Positions 38,441 to 51,582 of a DNA stretch of 64,000 nucleotides are shown piece by piece. This stretch comes from Anarhynchus alexandrinus (Eukaryota > Chordata > Aves > Charadriiformes > Charadriidae), in contig VUYV01000020.1 in the NCBI GenBank assembly GCA_008711295.1, positions 3,769,296 to 3,833,295 of the forward strand, read 5' to 3'. Below the pieces are notes generated by a model. That model saw only the letters and a program-made list of their open reading frames with translations. It was not told the DNA's origin and did not search any database. A program made the position numbers and the translations under genes. Position 1 is the stretch's first letter. Each line of letters opens with the position of its first letter.

Positions 38441-40575
38441 GCTTCTTTCCACAAAACATGGGAAATTTCCTCAAAAACTTTGTTGTTTGATTTGCAAGTA
38501 GAGATGCCAAGTGTGAACAGAATCCAGGAATACTTTGATCCTAATTTCCAGAACTATTCCAAGAATTTGGCTGGAATGTGACAACAGCATTTTCTCCAAA
38601 TTGTAAATACAGTGAACTTACTTAATTATATTGCAGTAATGTGCAGAAAAACCTGCGTAACATCACTACTGGAGCCCATATGGAAGTAAAACAGAAGACA
38701 ATGCCTGTCACAAGCATCATAAAATCTGAGTATCATACTTAAAGGCTTTGCCTGCACAACTTTTTACTAGTTTAATTATATTATATACAGAGCTGTTCAA
38801 ACAATGTGTGGACCAGCCAAAACATATGCTAAATATATAGTTTATATTAAGCTTTGCAGCATAAACAAACCACATAGCACAGCACACCGTCTGCCAAAAG
38901 CTGTCATGTGTCTGATATAGTCTTAAGGGACATATAAAATTAGAGCTTTTGGAAGCATGGCATTTTTTATGTCAAAGATGATGGGTTTGAAACAAATAAG
39001 ATTGATTAGCCACATCGATATCTTTATTAATACTTCATAGGAAGTGGATTTCTTGTTCTATGAAAATCTAATACTGAACCCACCCCCCTCCATTCCTTTC
39101 CAGCTGAAATATAAATAAATATAACATTCTGTAATTTATTTCTCATTGTTGAATTGTATTTTGTTTCATTTCATAACAGAAAAAAACACTTTTTAAATGG
39201 AAAACTGTGGCTTTTATTTCTGAAAAGGAGCTGAAATGCTCTGTTTTGACAGTTCTGCAATATTTTTCCTGAAAAAATGTGTAAAAAGACTCAGAAGGAA
39301 TGGCCTACTCACATTAATTATTTTTTATTTTATTACTCAGTAACTTCTGACAGGAAATGTCAAAAAATCACTTCAGTTCTAGTCAGTGTAATGTATATAA
39401 GTCTGGGATAATTCCATTGCCTTTAATTGCTTGTAATTTTCATTACTGTAAAAGAACTCAGTATCATGTCTCTCAAAATTTCATTGAAATTGTGTAAATC
39501 ATTTAACCTTCCTGATATAACACTGATGCATCTTCTTTGATAGAGGTCTATTTTTCCCGAGAATCTGGAAAGAAAAGACATTTTTCCTTCTTTTTTTTAT
39601 AACATTTTCTGAATCTTTAGTCTGTGCCTTTGTCTCTAGTGTTTTTTAGTTTCGTTTCTTCCAACCTTGCTCCATTTTCTTGCGCGGCACTGGGTTCACC
39701 GTTCCCCCTCCTTTGCCCCCAAACGTTAGAAAGGCAAGGAGAGCTTTCATTTTGAAAGAATTGAGCTGTGGGGGCAAGCAACATGGAAAAGTGTGCTCTC
39801 CTCTGTGTATTATTTGAGGAGGCAGGTACAGACCTTGACTTCACTTGGAACTAGTTTTTTTTTTAGTTTCTCTAAACTAACCATGGGGACCAACGCATTT
39901 GTTAGATATGCATTGCTTGATTGTTCCCCTATGTTTAGTGCGCTTCATTCACAAGAAGTGGGCACCTTTAAGGCAGAGCCCGCAGCTGTTTAGAAAAGGA
40001 ACAAGGAAAGATTATCTCCACCAAAGGGGTATTATATAGGTGTAGAAGGCATAAGTAAGCACACCTGCTGCCTCACAAACTTGAGTGTTGGGCAGCCGTA
40101 GCAGCGGGTAATGGCAACTGGGTTCAGGACAGACTCTCAGGGACTAATAGGTATGCAGGAATAAATCCAAATAGCTATGAACCGGACAACAAGTACGGGC
40201 TCCTGAAACCTTCTTAACAACAGGCTTGCTCCACAGCTGGTTTGTTGTTTTGTTTTGTTTTTTTTATTGCTCCCACGCCAAGGCAACCGCCTAGGAAAGT
40301 CCAGAAGGAAGCAGATATTTGTCTTCTTTAGAGATGTGATGGGAATGATGCTTAAAGACATATTGCCTCAGATTTGACTGTTCCACTTATGTACCCTTCC
40401 TCTCTGTAAAGCGATTATGAATCCAGTGCTACTCATACTGACTGCTGTGCCTGCCTGTGTCTTTCCTTGCCTGCAGAGAATCCTGCGTGGGGCTTTTGGT
40501 ACCTGCCCTGATTTTTTTGCTTTGTGCTGGGGCTATCAAAACAAAGACTCTCTGCAAAAGTGTCATCTCTCATTT

Positions 40576-40590
40576 GGGGGGNGGGGGGGG
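40576..40590 (+). repeat. Poly-G run containing an N
   Basis: G6-N-G8. The N at 40582 is likely a base-call or gap artefact in a homopolymer, so the run length is unknown. Confidence 0.85.
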
Positions 40591-43500
40591 ATGACAGACG
40601 GACATTTCTTTTACCTATATTTAGAATCTCTTCTTGTTAACTGCCTTTCCCTAGCACGTGAGAAAGGCAACCCTTTCCTCTAAGCCATATTTCACATGGG
40701 ATAAACCTGTGTCACACAAACAGCAAGAAGGGATTTGCCTATGCTGTGTCTTTAATCCAGTCTAATTCAGAGCAGATGGCTCCGAGAGCCGTGCATGGGA
40801 GTATGTGCAGTACCAGCCTGTCCCTCCCCGTGCCAACACCTGCTCGCCATCAGCAGGGCCGTCCTCAGTTGCCCATGCAACCGGAGGGGCAGGAGGTTCC
40901 CCTGCTCTGTCCCCCGCTTGCAGGAGTCCAGAACGTCTTTTCACATGCCTGCCTCATCTTATTATTTGTAATCTTCTGAAAGAGGTTAGTTAACCTTAAA
41001 CCTTCTTCTGTCTCTTAAAATCCTGTGACCTGGAGGACGTGGAGGAGGGATACTATCTGGTTAGTGGCTTAGGGTACGCGGAGGCTGGAGCCCTCAGCGA
41101 GGCAAGGAGCTGCAGGTGCAACATGTGATGCTCAGCTGAGAGGTGACATCGACTAGGCAGTTAGAAGTGATGGGTTAGCTTGCTGTTTTCCTCTTTCAGA
41201 ATTGCATTAAACGCACCCTTGGAAAACACCCGGTGGTGGGTTTCCCCAGCAGGCCCTGAGAAGGACTACCTGTCCTAGTGAGTCTCTTGAAACCTCTAGT
41301 TTCAGTGTCCCACAGTTGGCTGTCAACTCTGCCAGATGCTGTAAAAGGCAAAGTCAATAGGCTGCGTCTAAACTGAGCTTTATTGTGAAGGGAGAAAGGA
41401 TGTGGTTTCCTTCTGACCCAGTCTGGTACACAGGATGGATGGCCTCAAGTTTTCAAAAAGTGCGAGAAGACTCACTCCAACCCAATCACAAGATATTGTG
41501 GGGCTAAAATGATAACTCCGGTATTTTAATTACCTTCTGATTTTCAAATTTAGTCAAGACATTTTTTGCCTCAGTCAGGAGGGGTAAAAAGTTTTTTTTT
41601 TTTAATGGAAGCTGACAATCTGTCAGAATAATGTAAGTATAGGACCTTTATGAGAGACACCAAATATAACAGAGTCATGATAAAAATCACTGACACTGGA
41701 TCCATTTTTTGCCCGGAAGCGTGCAGAGTGACAGCCCTTAGAATTTTTGTGCCAGCCTGAGTAGCTGCAGATCCTATCATTATTTACCTAAATGAAATGT
41801 ATAATCCTTTTACTGAAACATTTTCAGCTAGAAATCAGCCCGAATAATTTAGTGGATTCAGCCCAGGTACTTATTCCGTTCCCATCAATCCAGTATCTGA
41901 ACAGCTCGTAAAATTAAAATATACTAAGGATTTCAAGGTTGCTGCCTGCTGGCAGTAATTAAAGTAGTCTTTCTTTTCCATGAAGAACTGATTGCTCTTT
42001 TTTTTTTACATATGATTCTACATTTGGTTTTGCATGTGGTCTGTCAATGCTAGAAGATTATGGGAAGACTGTGTTCAAAGAGATTGGATTTGAACCTGAA
42101 ATCAGGCTAGTTTGTGATATTGGTGATTAACTGTTCAGAGTAAGGTCAGCTATTCCACAAAATTTAAGTGTGTTTATGATCTCTGTCTTGGAGGGGAAAA
42201 AAAAATCCCTTGCTCCAACAGAACAGGAACGCTAACAGCGTCCAAAGACTAGGGAGGCAAGACAGGTTTTTTAAGTCTCCTATTCCTACAGCATTGAGGA
42301 CATGAAAAATGAGACCAGGAGACAGATACACATGAACAATGAGGTGTCTAAAGTGTTAAATAAATACTTTGTAGATCACCTCCTGGATTCAGAGATTTGA
42401 AAAGAAATCAGACTCAATAATCTAGATGCTTTTGTAAATCTTATTCTTTATTTTTCTTCACAATTAGGTGGCCTAAATACCTTTGTGAAGGCCCTCTCTG
42501 TCCTATAAGAATGTGATCATAATGCAAAGTTAAAAAAACCCCATGAATAAGGTTTGATTAGAGAGTCCCTCCTGTTAGGACAGTAGGCTTCTTGATTCAC
42601 ACACCAGGTCCAGCTTCTCAGATAGGTCTAAATATATTGGATTCAGTATTATGGGACCACAAATATGACATGATAACACAGTCATTAAGCCAAAGTATGG
42701 AGGATAGTTCTCCGTGTAATCAGTGTTTTGTGATACTCTGGACAAAGGAATCTTGATATTTCTGCATGAATGGCTACTGCTGCATTAAAGACAAGCTGTA
42801 AATGTATATCCACTGTCAGCAGCATGCTGCAGTGCTGGCCGTGGGCTGCCAGGCTGTGTTTGTTCTCTTTCCTCAGCTAACCGCTCTCATTGCGTTACAG
42901 ACTGAAGCAGGGAAACTAACTCCATCTTCTGTCCCCTCTACCAGGTCCCCCTCCCTATGGGTTACCCAAATAGCACTCTGTTCACCTGCTGTCCCATAAA
43001 TAGTGAAGGGAGTTTGTGCCTAAGGGGTTAACAAGAAAACACATTCAAATTCCCGGAGTCTCAGCAAATCCACCTTTCTCTACTCTAGGGGTCAACTCCC
43101 ACTGCTCTCCTGCGAGGTAATTTGCAAGTGATTGTGTTGGACAAACATGTTTTGTTTCCCTTGATTCAGAAATCAAAGTCGGGAGTACAATTCTTTGGTG
43201 TTAATACATAAATCCCTCCCGCTTCAGAGGCGTCCACTTAAAAGAATACATTGACCATTTATATGTATAAGTATATATCAATTTAAGAGATTACATTTCC
43301 CACACAGCAGACAGAATGAAGAGCAGAATACCATGTTAAAAGGTGTATCTGAGAAAAGGATAAACTCAGTAATTAAACATTCAAAATCCAATGCACCAGG
43401 TGGGGATGAACTTAGAGACCCAACACTGATGTAGTGCATTTATTGCTATTGAGTTTAATTTCACTCTTCTGCCCCACCGTGCGGAAGGGAAGGAAGTCAT

Positions 43501-44046
43501 GGGAAAATCACGTAAACCAAACCTGACACACAAGCAGACTCTTACTCATACCTCTGTAAAACACTCTCTAAAGCTGAAAAGAATGTAACCTGGGTAGGTG
43601 TTTCATGGCTTCAGAGCAGGAGACCTGTCCTAAAAGGTGCCCCTGATCCCCAAGTCGCTCCATTTCGGTTGAACATAGCAGAATTCCCCATTCCCTTCTT
43701 TCAGCATGTTGGATATGCAGTGGAGCGAGCTGCCGTGAGGAGCCTGCCAGGAGCACTGCCGACTGCAGGTGTGAGATGACCTGTGGTAACAGGGATGTAT
43801 GGGATGCGAAGGTGAGGAGACCTATGCAGAGTGCCACTGCTGCAGCCACAAGTGGATAAGCTCGTTTCTCCTGCCCCAGCTTGCCGTGTTCTCCTTTTCC
43901 TGTCTCATGCTGACCCGACTCACGCTGGTCTTGCAGCAAAACTAGGATCCAGATCCCTTTTTAGGTACCCAGTCACCACTGAAACGAAGACTATTGAAGA
44001 AAAATATTTTCACAGAAATTACAAATATTATGCCATGCAATGGACT

Positions 44047-44047
44047 N
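44047..44047. other. Single N
   Basis: An isolated N before AAAAA. By comparison with the N at 15168 it may hide several missing bases. Confidence 0.7.
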
Positions 44048-44539
44048 AAAAACCAAGCAAAAAGCCTGCCTCCTATCCCCAGCACATTAAGCAATTTCCA
44101 CCTGCTCGCACTCCAGGGTTTTCTGCCAGGCAATTGGCACCCTGCTGTCATGATGGCAGGGACCCCCAAGAATCCAGAAAAACTGTAAAAAATGCAGATT
44201 ATCTCCCAGAAATCTGGTTGATCTCCTCCTTCTGGGGTTGGGGGAAGGTCCTAACAAAATTTGTGGGGTTTAAATTCACTCAAACGGCTCCCATTTGAGT
44301 CATATTTTTCCAAGTGTTGTGGGCAGTCTGCAGTGATTTTTAAGCACTGGCACTAGACGTCTCACGCAGCTTGAGGGGCCAAAATGTTGTGAATAGCAGA
44401 CCAGGTCAATATACATCTAGCGATTTGGTTTTGTCTGCCCACTGGAGCAAATGAGTTTTTTCTAGATTAGCAATTTTATTCATAGGCACCCTGGGCCAGA
44501 TTCTTCAGTTGGGATAAATGGACAGAAGTGCCCTTGAGG

Positions 44540-44689
44540 CCCCATCCCTGGAGGTGTTCAAGGCCAGGCTGGACGTGGCCTTGGGCAGCCTGGTTTAGTG
44601 GGAGGTGTCCCTGCCTATGGCAGGGGGGTTGGAACTCGATGATCTCCAAGGTCCTTTCCAACCTAAACCATTCTATGATTCTATGATTA
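44540..44689 (+). mobile_element. CR1 LINE 3' end, 5'-truncated copy
   Basis: It starts within the last codons of ORF2 (LEVFKARLDVALGSLV), continues through the typical 3' UTR (GGAACTCGATGATCTCCAAG, GTCCTTTCCAACC), and ends with two ATTCTATG terminal units. This is the usual short CR1 fragment produced by incomplete reverse transcription. It is a separate insertion from the long element. Confidence 0.93.
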
Positions 44690-44829
44690 TATACAAACTG
44701 AGAAGCAGCCCCGATGCCTCTCGCATTTCTTTGCCATGTTTTAAGAGAACTCTGCCTTTGAGGGAGATGACAATACAGCCAGAAAAAAAGTGAGAGTGAA
44801 GTAAAACTTGAATGCAGACTAATTTGGAT

Positions 44830-45560
44830 GTTTTTATAAAGTCTTGCAGACTTCTCTCCACAAACCATTAAGTCCTAATTGCCACACTAATGTTATTTTA
44901 TATTGTAAGTGCAGCTCCCGACTCCCGATATTATGGCACCCAGCGGAATTAAAGCAGGCACTTAGCTTTACCACCTTCTCTGCTGTAACCTTTTCAATCC
45001 GTGATTATTATTCTGTCAACGCACGCTTGTTCATTATTACTTAAAGGTGTCGTCCCTTCCACCAGGACGACGCGCTGCTGTGTAAATTAAGGCCATAACT
45101 AACCTGGTTCGGTGCTGAAGCAAGCACCTTTCTTCTGACAAGCCATGAATTAAGGGCTTCTTTCCTCCCAGTGGAAGGAGCCTCTCTCCTTCGCTCCTAA
45201 TAAGGGCAATGCTGAGGTGGATTTAAAAGGTTCTTTTCTGTTAAAGGGGTTTGATCTGCGATAATCTCCTATAATCCGGAGACTAGGAGCAAACTGAGCA
45301 TTAGGCCCGGATTGCAAATCCACTCTCAGCCTTTTATTTATTTATTTATTTATTTCACAACTCATTTAAACACAGTACCTTCCTTTCCCCTTCCATAAGG
45401 GACATTAAGGAAATGCCTTTCCAATTAGGATTCAAATTTGATTAATTATTATTAGTTAATCCCAGTTCCGGTAATTGCATTCCTCCTTCAGGAATTTCAC
45501 AATCCTTTTAGAAATTGTACAGTGTTGGGTTGCAAACTGCATGCTGTAACTCTGTGTGAG
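44830..45560. promoter_or_regulatory. Candidate conserved non-coding element
   Basis: The block is rich in homeodomain and OTX-like cores (TAATCC several times, GATTAATTATTATTAGTTAATCC, GGTAATTGCATT, CTAATTGCC), and retains CpGs near 45047-45075. It includes a (TTTA)n microsatellite at 45332-45355. No protein frame. Proposed from motif density only. Confidence 0.28.
45332..45355 (+). repeat. (TTTA)n microsatellite
   Basis: About five to six TTTA units in a row inside the motif-rich block. Confidence 0.9.
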
Positions 45561-48500
45561 CCTCACAGCTGATTTTCTTGCTCTGACTATACGCAGTAGA
45601 TGCTGTGCAGTTCAGGAAACATCATAATTTGCATTTTAACTCACCATTAAAGCCTTTAGACTTATATTTTCCAAATAAATCATTTAATGAATTTGATTTG
45701 TTTTGTTCTTGTTGTGTTTTCATTCATGAATTGCTTCTGACCTACCCTAATGTTAGCAAATCTTAGTCTCATTTGCACATGATTTTGGAAAAAGACATTT
45801 TATTCTAGAATTTGTGATTATATTGCTAATTTCAGCTGTTACATTCCCTATATAGCTATTCGCGGTAGATCAAATGTTATTACCTCTAGTCCCTTGCTGG
45901 ATGAGAATAACTTTTTCTATGGCCGAGTAATGAAGAAGACATGATGAACAGCAAATAATGAATGGAGAATACTTGTACTCATGCGGGAGTACTGTATGCT
46001 AATACAGGCAGTGGTAGAAGGACCATTCCCCATGCAGTCATATGAATGAAAAATAACCGACATAAATATTTATAAGTTGAAGATAACATGGGATAGACGA
46101 GCCACACTGGAACCGAACGCATTTGGAGTCCGGCTGGGTTTTCACCAACACAGGTGGTAAAGATAGCCTCATCCCCTCCTCAGCGGCTTCGTACCAGGTA
46201 AAAAATAAGAGGGAACAGAACAGCCGAGGGAGACTCTTACCAGTGCAGGAAAAAACTATTCCCCGGCTGTTTTGCGAAGGGCTGCTAAGCAAATCCTGTT
46301 GGGTGCGCTGAGGATGACAGAAAAGGAGACAAAAATTTAGACCTGTAGAACTGCTATAATTTATAGGGGTCTCTAGCACTGGCTAGGTTATACTGGGGGT
46401 TATGAGGCAGGTTAAGTCCAGAAGGATGCAGATTCACCTCTGTTGAGCACATTTGGGGTTCAAGTTTTGTGCAGAAAGCATAGGTGAATATTTCTGTCAA
46501 GAGTTATTTCATATTTAGCTCTAATTGTCCCACTCCAGTTTGTGCTTGGGGTATGTGTCCAAAGTACATCCATTCTTGAAAGGTTGGAGATTTACACTGG
46601 CGGATTTTGGAGGGTGTTTGGTCTAATGTACAGGATTCCTTTCTGAACAGCAGTATGGCCCATCTATACCCACCACAAGTAGTATGGACGAGGGGAACAT
46701 GCCACACCACATTCTTTATATTTATAGGGATGAAGCTATATAGATATATAAAATACGTACAGTAATTAGCTCATTAAACTGAGCAGATTCTCAAAAATAT
46801 CCAGGAGAGGATGAGACCTCTGAAGGGTATGAGATCCTCTCCTCCCTAAAATGAGATCCGGGTCACCTGTCCTAGAGATTAATTCTGAAGCTCTTCACCA
46901 GGTGTAATCCATATTAATGCCAGATACAATTTAAACATAGTGGCATTAACAGTTAATCTAACATACCTGACACAGTAATACCTTTTAGCTGCTTGAAAAC
47001 TGGGTCACCAGTTTGATATTCCTAAGGTCTATACTTTGTCTCCTGCTGGAACAATGACAAACGAATGGGTCTGTTTAGTCAGTATATTTATGGTCAATTT
47101 GTTTGTTTGTTTTGTAGTTTTTCTGAAGAAATCATCCTAAAGTGGCCATCTCGGAACTACTAATCAGCAGTGGAAAGGTAGCAAGGTCCCCAGTATTGAA
47201 CTGTGTTCTTGCCACATATTAGGAGAACACTGAAAGATGACAGATACCTCTCAGGAAATTTGGGTCCTCTATTTGTGAGTGATGAAGGAGCTCAGTTCAT
47301 CTGACTGTCTTGATACACTGAATAATTCAAACCACCGTAATTGTAATCATCAGTCACTGTAGTCAACAGCAAAGTTGCAGCAGGGTAACCGAGATAGGAG
47401 TACGGCCAGGAAGCACATCAGCCATACTCAGCCTGTCCATTCTCCTGTGGTGTGTAGTTACTTCATCGCATCAGCTGGGCTGAGGTGTATGGTAGATAGA
47501 TACAAACCAGCCTGTTGCTTGAAATGAAATGACAAATTGGTGAAGAAAGGGAAGGGAGGAGGTATGAACCTTGGGGCTGCGAGGGAAGGTGCTGGGTCCC
47601 AGAAGGGTTGGCTGGAGATGTACGCTCCTTCCCTCTCAAATAAACTTAATCTGTTACAGGCTGATCTAGATGGTGGAAGCAGGGGGCCTCCATCTGGACT
47701 GAGGTCATGAAGGGATCTGTAATCTAAATTCCCCAAGAAAGGACAAGTTCCTCAACCTCATTCAAGATCATACTTGGTGGTCTTGCGGAGGAAATCCAAC
47801 CCAGGTGGCTCTGACCCTCAGACTCTGGGTGGCCAAGGCCAGCAGCAGCGCAGTGATTTGGGCACCCAGCAGCATGCGATTAACTGTAGCCCAGAAGGTG
47901 CAGCCGAAACTCTGTTGCTCTCATCTGTATTCATGACTTCTAACCAATGCAAACCATTAGCCAACACTCAGCACATCATGGCCAGTTACATTTCAATCAT
48001 TTGAGTCTGTGTAGTCATTTTGGATGTGTCTGTGTAGCAGCCCAACCATATAGAGAGCTGAGGCTCTCTGGCAGCTGTTAAAAGCACTTGTAATAACGGC
48101 CCCAGGGCTGTTTGCATTTTCATGCACCTACTGAGCTTTGCACTGGCCTCAACCCGACTGTAAAGGTCCACAATCCTACTGGGGTTTCTTCAATAGAAAG
48201 CCATCATCTTGTGGCTTGTATCAAACAGGAAGATAGATAACAACATCTTCTACTGACCTTAAATCTAGCGACATCAGTTCCTTAGGATCAAATTGGTGCT
48301 ATACTGAGTGTTTCCTCTCATCTCCAAATATTACTACACAACCCGGTACTGTGCAATGGTCTCTTGGAAGATGGGATCTTTTTTTCTATAAGGTTTTGTA
48401 TTATATGCATATCCAGAGAGACACCTGAATGGAAGAGAAAATATCTGGTCTTTTGTTTCTCAAAACCATGTGAGAAAGGCACATTTTGAGATCGTGGTGG

Positions 48501-48723
48501 GATTTCTTTTTTTGCATTATGACACAGTTTTTCATGTTTGATAAAGTTGCTACTGGTTTTAATGTTGTTGCTGTGCGCTCTGGTCTGTGTTTAGTGACAG
48601 TGAGACACACCGGAGGTGCGCTCTGGCCTTCTTCCAAATGAGGAATGTTATCTTTATCTCTGTAAATACTCACCTGTCCATTTCTAAGCTCGGGAAACCC
48701 AGTCTCAGATGACAAGGACTGTC

Positions 48724-48740
48724 TTTTTTTTTTTTTTTTT
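48724..48740 (+). repeat. T17 homopolymer
   Basis: Seventeen consecutive T bases without a recognisable retrotransposon body beside it. Confidence 0.9.
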
Positions 48741-51544
48741 GTCAGGCTTGACAGGCTCAGAAGGAGGAACGCCAAACCAGGAGGAGTCATTCAGAGCCCG
48801 TTCTTGTCCACGTTTTAGTTCCAAGTTGTGCTTTAATTGTCGGGGTGTGAATTTTGGAAGAAATTCATTGCTTCCTTATGGAGAACAGCCTAAGAACTCT
48901 CACCTCATGAGGCTTTGGGACAGAGCTCTCTGAAGTTTTCCTGGAGGTACTTTCTCTGAAGTAGTGTGGAACACTATCACAGGACACTAGGAGAAGAATG
49001 CTTTATTGGACTAGGCAAGTCTAACATGTCCCTACATCACCACGCCTCCTGTCTGTGCTGTGACCTGTGCAGCGATACCCTCCTGGGGATCCCACTTCCC
49101 CAGTCCCAGCCTTTGTGTGTGACACCAGTTCCACCAGTGACCAGTGTGTAGCTCTCTGCTGCAATAACTCTTGATCACACCAGTCCAATGAGTGACGTTT
49201 TTCTGTCTGCGGTACATCAGATTTACAAGCCTAACTGTTTGAAATTTCACATCTCTGAGTCATATTCAAAGGAAGGAAGATTAACACATCCCCTCGCTGG
49301 ATTTCTGTTTAAGCCTCATTACCACAGGGTAAAAAGTAGACATTTTAGCTCGTGCAGTCCTGCCTATGCCTTCTCAGCTCCTTCTCAGCAAATTTTCAGC
49401 TCACTTCATACTGATGTACTAATAACATTGGCAAAGAGGACCAACTTCCCTGAAACAACAGCATCTCTTTTTTCCTCTGCAGACACCCATCTTGTGATTT
49501 GACTCATAAATGGTACATGTGGTAATTAACTACTCAGTATTAAAATATTCCTGCATTGTTCATTGCAGTGAAGAGGATAGGAGTATTGATACTTTTAAAA
49601 GGAACTAGTCCCACAGAAGGAACTTGAAAAATGTCACAAAAGGCATTCATTCAATTTCTCATTGCATGAAAAATATTATGGGCAAACATGGCTGAGCAAC
49701 TTTAACAATAAGCTGATGCCCACCTCTGTAAGTGTACAGGTAACTAATGGAGCATTCTCCTCTCCTATTTCCAAACTAAGATTTATGGACTTTAAAGTCA
49801 GGATTTACTTTCTCCGAGTACATGGCATTGATTTTCAACGTTTCTGTTTCCCATCAGTTTCTCTAGCCTTGTGTCCAGGCTCCTCATATGATTGATTGAC
49901 TACAACATGTGATGCCGCCCTCTCCCGAAAAACAAACCAGGTAACAAACTAAAGCACAACATTGTCAGCACGTTTAAGAGCAGAAACAGGGGCAGTGAAT
50001 GCAGAACAGTAGCTCCCTACGGCTGCTTGCCTCCCTGCGAAACACGAGTCCTCATTGACAAGAGATTTATCAGCAGCATGTGATGGGAGAATCAGGTGAG
50101 TAAATGCCCTAACGTAGGAGCTGAGCCTTTGCTGTGGTCATATGAAACAAATGAATCCTTTCACCCCCAGTTAAGTTCATTTGAAGCACTGAACTCTGCT
50201 GGCTGGTATGAGATGCAGATTATCAATAATCTGCTTCCTAGAAAGAGGTTTCTGTTCTCTCTCTCTTTCTCCCATTAGCATTTCATAAAAAAGGTAAATG
50301 TTCCTTTATTACTCAACTAGGAAATCTGTACATCACAAACCATACAATTAAAGAGCACAGTATGTACATGTGTGCATGTGTTCACATGAACATGTACACA
50401 TGAATACAAATGCACGCACTTGCTGATAAATCTATATCTGGATATATATTTATATATGTCTGGCATTTGCCATCTGTTGGGAGTGCAATACCGGGAATAA
50501 GCATCTGGCACTGTTTCATATAGTAGGGCCTTTTGACAGCTGATGCTAGGGGATGTTGTTCCTTTGGGGATTAAGGAGTAATTAATTAGGACAAGGAAAA
50601 CATACTGCAGAACATAAAATCCCTATATTGAAAGCAAGAGTTTCAAGGTACTCTTTGATTTAGTTTTCATCTGGCCTATAGCCTAAAACCAAACCTAATT
50701 TAATGTTTTTGGAGGGATCCCCTCGTGTTTAGGGGAATTTAAAGGCGAAACATGTAAGATGTTAATAATGTAACTAACTTGTTAATTCCACATCCAGAAT
50801 ATTATTACTCACCCAGAACTGCCCAAGTATTGAATAACAAACACGGAACACAGAGGGGAGAGAGTCACTGAGAAAAAGTTCCAGAGAAATAGGCTGCAAG
50901 GAGTAGAAGGGGGTGCTGCATGCATTGTATGGTGTGCTGTGGGTTACCAACGGGTTAAAGGGTATGAGGCATTGCAAGCAGAGGTGACATTCAAAGACTA
51001 AAATGTTTTCTTGGTTATCAGGTGGAATTATTCATTGGTCTCCAGGTTAGAAAGTGCTTAAATCATCGCTGCATTTATTGCACTCAGTCAGAGACCTCCA
51101 AGGGCTCTTTTTGGTCATCTGTCTTTGCAACCCTTTGCTGGGTGAACAGAGAGAGAGTGAAACAAGCAGAGTCTTTTGGAATACTATTTTCTTCTGTTTT
51201 CAGAGTGAATCAATCCCATGGTGTGGGATATAAACAGGTTTAGTAAAGGAAAAGCTACCACTTTTTCAGTCTTACATCATGCAGGGCAGAGGTACCTTTT
51301 ATTGCTTTTTGTTACGCATTGCTTTATGAGTGAATTAATCCAAATTGTAACCAAGTACTGGGTGTAGTTTGAAGACGTATAAAAAGGTTATCTTCCTCTA
51401 CGGTTAAGGGGAAAGTAAATTGATTGCTGTTCTCTAGAGCTGGCAAACTCAGAAAGTACCTTTGAAAACCGAGATATATTCCAATTCATGAAATCTGTAA
51501 GGAGGATAGAAATTGTGAGCAAATAATATTGTCTGCTTTGCTAT

Positions 51545-51582
51545 GCATACATACATACACAGACATACACACGCACATACAC
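51545..51582 (+). repeat. CATA/CACA microsatellite
   Basis: Imperfect alternation of CATA and CACA units over about 38 bases. Confidence 0.85.

Larger units (their letters stand above)
38441..44539. other. Intergenic DNA with no gene
   Basis: Non-coding sequence with two Ns: 40582 within a poly-G run, and 44047. The open frames at 43568-43939 and 43831-44298 overlap on opposite strands, and neither resembles a known protein. A possible old repeat relic lies at 42461-42500. Confidence 0.6.

Noticed and set aside
43568..44298. Opposed frames of 123 (minus) and 155 (plus) codons
   Set aside because: They overlap on opposite strands, one crosses an N, and neither resembles a known protein.
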